Of a stretch of DNA of 64,000 nucleotides, positions 37,972 to 43,792 are shown piece after piece. This stretch comes from Gammaproteobacteria bacterium (GTDB taxonomy: Bacteria; Pseudomonadota; Gammaproteobacteria; Burkholderiales; Burkholderiaceae_C). The stretch is taken from NCBI GenBank assembly GCA_018815325.1, contig JAHIYE010000019.1, positions 1-64,000 of the forward strand, written 5' to 3'. The position numbers were made by a program, and so were the translations under genes. Positions within the stretch are counted from its first letter, which is position 1; the number at the start of each line of letters is the position of its first letter. Under the pieces are notes generated by a model, which saw nothing but the letters and a program-made list of their open reading frames with translations, had not been told where the DNA came from and ran no database searches.

Positions 37972-39198
37972 ATGCTCCAGGAAAAGCCCCCACGCCGCCG
38001 CACCTACCTCTGGCAGCGCCCCGACTGGCCGCAGTGGCGGTTTGACGCGGCTGCGCTGGCCGCGCCGCTGGCGCAGGTGCACCGCGCGCAGGGCCATCTG
38101 GCGGGCCGCATGGCTAAGCTGGGGCTGGCGCAGCGCGACCAGGCCACGTTGCAAGCCCTTACCCAGGAAGTCATCACCACCAGCGCCATCGAAGGCGAGG
38201 CGCTCAACCTGGACGCCGTGCGCTCCTCCATCGCCCGCAGGCTGGGGGTGGATATTGGCGCGCTGGCGCCAGCCGACCGCAACGTGGACGGCGTGGTCGA
38301 CATGGTGCTGGACGCCACCCAACACCATGCCCAGCCGCTCACGGCCGAGCGCCTGTTTGGCTGGCACGCGGCCCTGTTCCCCACCGGCTACAGCGGCCGG
38401 GTGCGCATCCAGGTGGGTGCGTGGCGCAACGACGCCGCAGGCCCCATGCAAGTGGTGTCTGGCCCCGTGGGCAGAGAGAAGGTGCACTTTGAGGCCCCGC
38501 CCGCCACCGCACTACCCGCAGAGACTGCTGTCTTTCTGCATTGGTTTAACGCCGCCCCGGCGGGCGACGCCCTCATCCACGCCGGGCTGGCCCACCTGTG
38601 GCTCGTCACCCTGCACCCGTTTGACGACGGCAACGGCCGCATCAGCCGCGCCGTGGGCGACATGGCGCTGGCCCGCGCAGAGGGACTAAGCGACGCAGGG
38701 CCGCCCCAAGTTGCGAACACCCCCCTGGGGGGCAGCGACCCGCGAAGCGGTGGAGCGTGGGGGCCGTATTCAGCCCAAAGGTTCTACAGCCTCAGCGCTC
38801 AAATACAGCGCGAGCGCAAACAGTATTACGACCAGCTGGAAGCCACCCAGCGCGGCACGCTGGATGTCACGCCCTGGCTCAGCTGGTTTTTGGCCTGCCT
38901 GCTGCGCGCCGTGCAGGGCGCCGATGGTTTGCTGACCGGCGTGCTGGGCAAAGCCCAGTTCTGGCAACGCTGGGCGGGCACACCCATGAACGCGAGGCAA
39001 ACGCTGGTGCTAAACCACGTACTTGACCATGTGCTGAACGGCATGGAAGGCAAGCTCACCAACGCCAAGTGGGCGGCCATTGGCAAATGCTCTGCGGACA
39101 CGGCGCTGCGCGACATCAACGACCTGCTGGCGCGCGGCGTGCTCCGTAGGCTTGAGGGCGGTGGGCGAAGCACAGGGTACGAGTTATGTGTCAAATAG
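37972..39198 (+). CDS. Fic-family protein with N-terminal inhibitory helix and C-terminal winged helix
   Basis: A 408-aa putative AMP-transferase. An N-terminal DUF4172-like part (residues 1-90) contains TSAIEGE, the (S/T)xxxE(G/N) inhibitory motif of self-inhibited (class II) Fic proteins. The Fic core carries the active-site loop HPFDDGNGRISR (about residue 222), with the catalytic His, metal-binding Asp/Asn and phosphate-binding Arg intact. The C-terminal 90 residues form a helix-turn-helix (KWAAIGKCSADTALRDINDLLARGVL). Such proteins modify cellular targets with AMP and often act as toxins or regulators. ATG 37972 was chosen. The stop codon lies in a repeat copy. Confidence 0.9.
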   Translation: MLQEKPPRRRTYLWQRPDWPQWRFDAAALAAPLAQVHRAQGHLAGRMAKLGLAQRDQATLQALTQEVITTSAIEGEALNLDAVRSSIARRLGVDIGALAPADRNVDGVVDMVLDATQHHAQPLTAERLFGWHAALFPTGYSGRVRIQVGAWRNDAAGPMQVVSGPVGREKVHFEAPPATALPAETAVFLHWFNAAPAGDALIHAGLAHLWLVTLHPFDDGNGRISRAVGDMALARAEGLSDAGPPQVANTPLGGSDPRSGGAWGPYSAQRFYSLSAQIQRERKQYYDQLEATQRGTLDVTPWLSWFLACLLRAVQGADGLLTGVLGKAQFWQRWAGTPMNARQTLVLNHVLDHVLNGMEGKLTNAKWAAIGKCSADTALRDINDLLARGVLRRLEGGGRSTGYELCVK

Positions 39199-39234
39199 GC
39201 CTCTAGCCCTTGTGGAATAAGCGCAAACAGCTAT
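39192..39234 (+). repeat. 43-bp repeat copy spanning the fic stop codon
   Basis: Best-preserved copy: starts CAAATAGGCC, centre AGCCCTTGTGGAATAAGCG, ends ACAGCTAT. It supplies the fic stop codon (TAG, 39196-39198) and ends 6 bp before the next start codon. Confidence 0.85.
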
Positions 39235-39240
39235 CAATTC

Positions 39241-39807
39241 ATGAGCAATAAGGCACACCAAACGTTCGAAACACCAGAGCAGCTCCACACGTGGCTGCGG
39301 GTGAACCACGCCAGCGAGACGGAGCTTTGGGTGCGCATCTTCAAGAAGGCCACCGGCCAGCCCAGCGTGACGTGGGACGATTGCGTGGTGGTTGCCATCG
39401 CATGGGGCTGGATCGACGGGCTGCGCAAGGCCTTGGACGACACCTCGTTTCTGCAACGCCTGACGCCACGCCGCGCGCGCTCCAACTGGTCGCAGAAAAA
39501 CGTGCAGCATGCCGAGCGGCTGATAGCGCAAGGGCGCATGCAAGCCGCCGGCCTGGCGCAGGTAGAGGCCGCCCGCAGTGACGGGCGCTGGGCTACCGCC
39601 TACGCCGGCAGCGCCACCATGGTGATGCCCGAAGACTTTTTGGCGGCGCTGCAACAAGACCCCGCTGCCCACGCTTTCTACGCCACGCTCAAACGCCAGA
39701 GCCAGTTCACCATCTACCACCGGCTGCACAGCGCCAAGCGCCCCGAAACCCGGCAGAAGCGCATGGCGGAGTTATTGGCAAAGTTGGCGCGTGGCGAAAG
39801 TCCTTGA
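39241..39807 (+). CDS. YdeI/OmdA-like protein
   Basis: A 188-aa soluble protein of the YdeI/OmpD-associated (OmdA, bacteriocin-protection) family. Recognisable segments are ELWVRIFKKATG, VAIAWGWIDGLRKALDD and the conserved RLTPRRARSNWSQKN. The C-terminal Arg/Lys-rich helix (RPETRQKRMAELLAKLARG) is typical. The biochemical role is unknown; relatives have been linked to resistance against antimicrobial peptides. There is no Shine-Dalgarno sequence: the start codon comes directly after the repeat copy, so expression may depend on fic readthrough. Confidence 0.82.
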   Translation: MSNKAHQTFETPEQLHTWLRVNHASETELWVRIFKKATGQPSVTWDDCVVVAIAWGWIDGLRKALDDTSFLQRLTPRRARSNWSQKNVQHAERLIAQGRMQAAGLAQVEAARSDGRWATAYAGSATMVMPEDFLAALQQDPAAHAFYATLKRQSQFTIYHRLHSAKRPETRQKRMAELLAKLARGESP

Positions 39808-39853
39808 AATTTGCCAACAGCGCGAGGGGCACGCAAAGGCTAGTTTTGTGAGT

Positions 39854-39896
39854 TAAATGCGCCCGTAGCCTCTGTGCAATATGTACCTATAGCTAT
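39854..39896 (+). repeat. Degenerate 43-bp repeat copy
   Basis: About 28 of 43 positions agree with the copy at 39192 without gaps (AAAT, TAGCC, TGTG, AATA, and AGCTAT at the end). It lies in the 200-bp gap after the YdeI-like gene. Confidence 0.6.
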
Positions 39897-40007
39897 GAAA
39901 AAAGAAGCAATCAAAAGCTAAAATGAGATCGTTGGATTCAGTCAAAAGGACACGGCAGATGTTCGCCATAAATCGTTGACTAAGAGAATTCAAAAGAGGG
40001 GAGAGAC

Positions 40008-40841
40008 ATGGCTTCGTTTACGGAACGCATACTCATACTGTGCAAAACGTACCCTTCGCCAAGCGCGAAATACGCAGAGACATCTTGCGTAGCGGGAATG
40101 ACCGCAGATGGTCGACTTATTCGCCTCTATCCCGTCCCATTTCGGCTGGTGGCCGACGACCAACAGTTCAGGAAATGGCAGTGGATTACTGCCCGGTTGG
40201 AAAAGGCGCGGGATGACCATCGCCCAGAAAGCCATCGCATCTTTGTTGACACTATTGAGTGCGATGTAGAACCACTACCAGCCGGGAAGGTAGGTTGGCC
40301 ACTACGGGCCGAACTACTTGCGAAAATACCGGTGTTTTCAGATTTCGCAGCAATTGAAAAAGCGCGCGTCGAAGGCGGCGTCACGTTGGCGCGACTGCGT
40401 CCAACTCGTATCGTGGGACTGGACATCAAAAAGACGGACAACCCAGACTGGACTGATGAGGAAAAAGAAAAACTTCTGCGGATGCAGCAACAATCGGAAC
40501 TCTTTGACGAGGTGGAGGAGGGCAAGCAAATCCGGTTATTGGAAAAACTCCCATTTGATTTTCACTACCGATATGAATGCGATGTTGATGGGCAAACGTT
40601 TGCGTACAAGCATAAGCTGGTGGACTGGGAGGTTGGTGCGCTATATAGAACCGTGCGGCGCCAATACGGTGACGCTTGGGAAGCACCATTTCGCGCCAAG
40701 CTTGAGCAGGAACTACCGTCCAAAGACTTGCAGTTTTTGCTCGGAACCATTCACCGTTTTCCAGGGCAATGGCTCCTTGTCAGTCTGATCTACCCGCCTA
40801 AGCCGCCTGTTGAAGGCCCAGATCAGGCAGGGCTGTTCTAG
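40008..40841 (+). CDS. Unrecognised 277-aa protein paired with a DUF488 gene
   Basis: A soluble acidic protein that I cannot assign to a named family. An N-terminal part (ILILCKTYPSPSAKYAETSCVAGMT then LIRLYPVPFRL, residues 8-46) looks like a beta-rich domain. A central Lys/Glu-rich helix (about 145-170) leads to a conserved-looking C-terminal part (FHYRYECDVDG, HKLVDWEVGALYRTV, FLLGTIHRFPGQWLLVSLIYPP). No membrane segment or signal. A strong ribosome site (GAGGGGAGAG) precedes the ATG. Its last 44 bp overlap the converging DUF488 gene. The pairing suggests a joint function, possibly in nucleic-acid handling or defence. Confidence 0.8.
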   Translation: MASFTERILILCKTYPSPSAKYAETSCVAGMTADGRLIRLYPVPFRLVADDQQFRKWQWITARLEKARDDHRPESHRIFVDTIECDVEPLPAGKVGWPLRAELLAKIPVFSDFAAIEKARVEGGVTLARLRPTRIVGLDIKKTDNPDWTDEEKEKLLRMQQQSELFDEVEEGKQIRLLEKLPFDFHYRYECDVDGQTFAYKHKLVDWEVGALYRTVRRQYGDAWEAPFRAKLEQELPSKDLQFLLGTIHRFPGQWLLVSLIYPPKPPVEGPDQAGLF

Positions 40842-41277
40842 CGGTGAGGTGTATCACCGCCGGCCCACCGTGTTGACGCGCTGCGCGTGCCACAAAGGTT
40901 CGATGGCACATTGAAAAATCTGCTTCATAACAAACAAGACAAGCTGTTGTCGCACTTGAGACTTTGACTAACTCACGCAAAGATGCTTCTTGCGTTTTGA
41001 TGTATTTCAAAAAATCTCTTGTGTAGGTCTTCCAATTGGAGTCAGTCTTGTATTGATCACGAATTGGTTTTGGGCAACCTAATGCTGGTGCATGTAAATA
41101 CGCAATGCCATTTTTGGCCAATGCCGCACAAAAAGAGGTCTTAGAAAACCCTTTCTTACGAGACAGGGGTAACTCTCGTACATCCACAACGGTTTTTATC
41201 TGCGAGGTTTGGAGGCGGGATATGAATGCTTCAATATCCAAACCTTCATATCCGAAAGTGAAAAGTTGATGCTGCAT
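40798..41277 (-). CDS. DUF488-family protein
   Basis: A 159-aa protein with the full DUF488 signature: LFTFGYEGL, VDVRELPLSRKKGFSK, YLHAPALGCPKPIR and the cysteine/histidine motif CLVCYEADFSMCHR. The Asp/Arg/Cys/His pattern looks catalytic, but no reaction is established for the family. The ATG at 41277 is chosen; an upstream GTG at 41295 is possible. Base composition is clearly more AT-rich than core genes nearby. Confidence 0.85.
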   Translation of the reverse strand: MQHQLFTFGYEGLDIEAFISRLQTSQIKTVVDVRELPLSRKKGFSKTSFCAALAKNGIAYLHAPALGCPKPIRDQYKTDSNWKTYTRDFLKYIKTQEASLRELVKVSSATTACLVCYEADFSMCHRTFVARAARQHGGPAVIHLTARTALPDLGLQQAA

Positions 41278-41391
41278 TGCGTCTATAGAAATCACAAAAA
41301 TTTAGGAAGCGGTGGCGGGCAAAATGAAATTTGAACGGTGGGTTTTAGCTTTAAATACTGTCGTGGGAAATCACACCCAATAGATAACTAC

Positions 41392-41610
41392 TCACCTAAT
41401 TCGTTTTAAAAAGCTTTCGCTTATGGATCGGTAGATAGTCAAATCATCCGTTGTCGCTCTTAACGATATTTCTTCATCTGTTGCTGCATCGATGTGACTG
41501 GTTTTTCTATGCGGCTTTGGGGGTATATGAACCACATGAACCTTGTTGTTCAGGTTAGCCAGAATTGGTATTTCAAGCTGCCTTGGATGCTTTGGAGGTG
41601 CTTTAGTCAT
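41392..41610 (-). CDS. 72-aa partner protein of the deaminase operon
   Basis: A small basic, proline-rich protein (TKAPPKHPRQLEIPILANLN at the start; ATDEEISLRATTDDLTIYRS near the end). No family is recognised and there is no signal or membrane segment. Its ATG lies 1 bp after the deaminase stop and its ribosome site AAGGAG sits inside the deaminase end, so the two are translationally coupled. Position and coupling argue for a functional partner, such as a regulator or inhibitor of the deaminase. Confidence 0.7.
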   Translation of the reverse strand: MTKAPPKHPRQLEIPILANLNNKVHVVHIPPKPHRKTSHIDAATDEEISLRATTDDLTIYRSISESFLKRIR

Positions 41611-41611
41611 G

Positions 41612-43279
41612 TCATTTCTCCTTGGACACAAGAACAGGTAACTGCAAATTTCTTGAAAGAATCTCTGCAACGACAACATCTTCGAGTCTTGGAATAGCTC
41701 TAAGACTTACATGTGTCGACGGGACCGCTTGCAGCTTTCCCGATAACTGTAGCACGCCTGCTTTTTTACGATTTCCGGCCTCAAACAAGTCAATAAATCT
41801 TCTGGGTGCAATGCCGTCAAATTGAAGCAGTCTAACCATCGTTCGGCTGTTCACCTCTTCAGTCAATGCATCATCATGAAGTCTGGTGGCAAGACTCTTG
41901 CGATACGGCTCAATATAGTGAACTTCAGAAATTCCAGCGGCAACAATGTGGCGCGCGCAAGAGTGACAAGGATATGTGGTGACAAAAATCTTGCCCCCAA
42001 CAATTTTGTCGCCGGCCAACCTGCTCGCACCTAATATCGCATGCATCTCGGCGTGGACAGCTCTTGAAAATTCAATCAGATCCTTCACCCGAGAGTCGTT
42101 GACAATTTTCTCGACCGCATTTATTCGGTTTGTCTCCGTGACCAACCCGCCAGAAACGAGGGAGTCAATGACCTTTTCCGCAAGTGCCCTCTTCTCAGTA
42201 TCGTTGGAGCATTTCGCACCAGTTCTCGCAAAGCAACGTTCGTCTTTCTCAACGTAAGGAGTCAAGCTGTGCTCCGGCACCGCAAACGACCCAATCGGTG
42301 CTTTGCCATAAAGGCCCCCTCCACTTTGCGGAACGTCATTCCAGCCAACTGCAAGTAGCTCCCCGGTAATACTAGTGACAGCGGCTCCAACCTGGCGTGA
42401 AAAGCATGCTGAATTACGTCCTGCTGAAGTTGCAGAATACATAGCTGTTTCTTCGGCGGTTGGTGTAATAACTTGTGTCCGAAACAACAGACTGAAGAAC
42501 CGCCGCATTTTGTCGACTATTTGGGCTATCGCTCGGCTCTCGTCAGGCGCGACTATTGAATAGTCCACTCGCAAAAAATAGTCGCATCTTGGAAAAGTAG
42601 TTCGAACGGATTGGCCGTGATCAAACTCCTCACCTGAGTCTGTGTCTATCAGCGAGTCAATTTCGTCTTTTGTCAAGCTACCTGGGCGCTCCAAATTTTT
42701 GCGCCTAATCTCTAGAGGTGAAAAAATCCCGATTGCAAACAACAAGTCACCGTAGATAAGCCTGAGGAGCTCTAGCTCCGCATCATTTTTTATGGAATCA
42801 ATTACATGGCAAATTCGCTGAGCTGACATGGATTTATTGGCAGCCTCATCCTCAGGATCTGGTAAATCCGTAAATTCGCCATATTCCTTTTGTCGATCAC
42901 CCCGAATTTTCGCAATTGCTAATTTCGCCAAGATGTCGTAACCAAAGCGCTGGCGTAGGGTGTCGCCAGCATGAATTAGAGTTTTGATTTCTGTGAATTT
43001 GCTTGAGTTGTCGATAGGTATTCCGACATCTTGGGCATTGATCCTAATTAAGTCACTTAGCTTGATGGGGGCTGTCTGATAACCAAATTCTCCCAAAGCA
43101 TGGCTGATTTGTAGCGACGCCTCATGCAATGGCGATCCTATGGGACCGCAAAGAGCAATTACGAGTTCTGGAGTTCTGCTCGCGGCAGCCATACCTGTAG
43201 AGTCAAACTTAAGTTGATCTCCGGGAGTGGCATTCTTCTCAGTGCATTCAAGAGAGCGAACCTTTGCAGGCGAGGACAT
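41612..43279 (-). CDS. Anti-phage-type dCTP deaminase (P-loop-like plus CDA domains)
   Basis: A 555-aa two-domain protein. Residues about 37-230 resemble a kinase-like NTPase domain (VIALCGPIGSPLHEAS in place of a normal Walker A; then APIKLSDLIRI). Residues about 275-480 form a cytidine/deoxycytidylate deaminase domain with zinc ligands in AVHAEMHAIL (His, catalytic Glu) and TTYPCHSCARH (two Cys). This layout matches the anti-phage dCTP deaminases (DCD/AvcD) that destroy dCTP on phage infection. The Walker A Lys is not evident. AT-rich DNA marks it as acquired. A short palindrome GTGTT-TTC-AACAC (43308-43320) lies just upstream. Confidence 0.85.
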   Translation of the reverse strand: MSSPAKVRSLECTEKNATPGDQLKFDSTGMAAASRTPELVIALCGPIGSPLHEASLQISHALGEFGYQTAPIKLSDLIRINAQDVGIPIDNSSKFTEIKTLIHAGDTLRQRFGYDILAKLAIAKIRGDRQKEYGEFTDLPDPEDEAANKSMSAQRICHVIDSIKNDAELELLRLIYGDLLFAIGIFSPLEIRRKNLERPGSLTKDEIDSLIDTDSGEEFDHGQSVRTTFPRCDYFLRVDYSIVAPDESRAIAQIVDKMRRFFSLLFRTQVITPTAEETAMYSATSAGRNSACFSRQVGAAVTSITGELLAVGWNDVPQSGGGLYGKAPIGSFAVPEHSLTPYVEKDERCFARTGAKCSNDTEKRALAEKVIDSLVSGGLVTETNRINAVEKIVNDSRVKDLIEFSRAVHAEMHAILGASRLAGDKIVGGKIFVTTYPCHSCARHIVAAGISEVHYIEPYRKSLATRLHDDALTEEVNSRTMVRLLQFDGIAPRRFIDLFEAGNRKKAGVLQLSGKLQAVPSTHVSLRAIPRLEDVVVAEILSRNLQLPVLVSKEK

Positions 43280-43293
43280 ATATTTGGTTCCCG

Positions 43294-43680
43294 TTAAAAA
43301 TTATTTCGTGTTTTCAACACATTGTCGGCCTGTGTTAGTTGAAGGCGAGAACAGAAGTTTGAAGTGCCGCTAGTTCCTATAACAAGCCTCTGCGTCGCCC
43401 TAGTCGCCGCCACATAAAACACCCGCGCAGCGTCCTTCTCGTCCTCCCCGGGCGCTGGCATGTGCCCCACGCCGGGTAGCGCCACTACGGGGAATTCCAG
43501 GCCTTTGCTGACCTTCATGGTCATCACCTGGAAGGCGTTGGCGCCGGGTTGGTAGTCGCCGCTCTTCTTGCGCACACGATGCGGCAGCTTGCGCTGCGCA
43601 GTACGCAGGCGCGCGCGTCCATGGTTGTGTAGTCGCGGAAGATGATGGCCATGGTTGCCATCATGCCGATAAAGGCCTGA
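43294..43680 (-). pseudogene. 3' remnant of a UvrD/Rep-type helicase
   Basis: The frame ending at 43294 retains helicase motifs V and VI: VMTMKVSKGLEFPVVALPG and RVFYVAATRATQRLVIG. Upstream family-like sequence (MATMAIIFRDYTTMDA) continues in another frame, so a frameshift lies near 43610, and everything N-terminal to it is missing. It cannot encode a working helicase. It sits between the deaminase operon and a repeat copy, at the edge of the island. Confidence 0.8.
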
Positions 43681-43720
43681 TGCGGCTAGAGGGGTTTTGC
43701 CGGGTGCGGGGTGGTTAAGA

Positions 43721-43762
43721 AAAACTGGCCCGCAGCCCTTTAGAAACAAGCACGAGAACTAT
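43721..43762 (+). repeat. Degenerate 43-bp repeat copy before topB
   Basis: The first 20 bp align well with the consensus (AAAACTGGCC then CGCAGCCCTT), followed by AACAAGCAC and ending AACTAT, with one base deleted. It marks the right edge of the accessory island, 30 bp from the topB stop. Confidence 0.6.
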
Positions 43763-43792
43763 CAAAACAATAGCGCCCGTGCTGGTTTCAGG

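Noticed and set aside
42184-42563. Short plus-strand frames inside the deaminase gene
   Set aside because: No ribosome sites and no homology; they are shadows of the minus-strand coding region.
43280-43330. AvcI-like inhibitory RNA gene upstream of the deaminase
   Set aside because: Only a short palindrome is visible before the helicase remnant; there is no structured RNA that I can support by eye.
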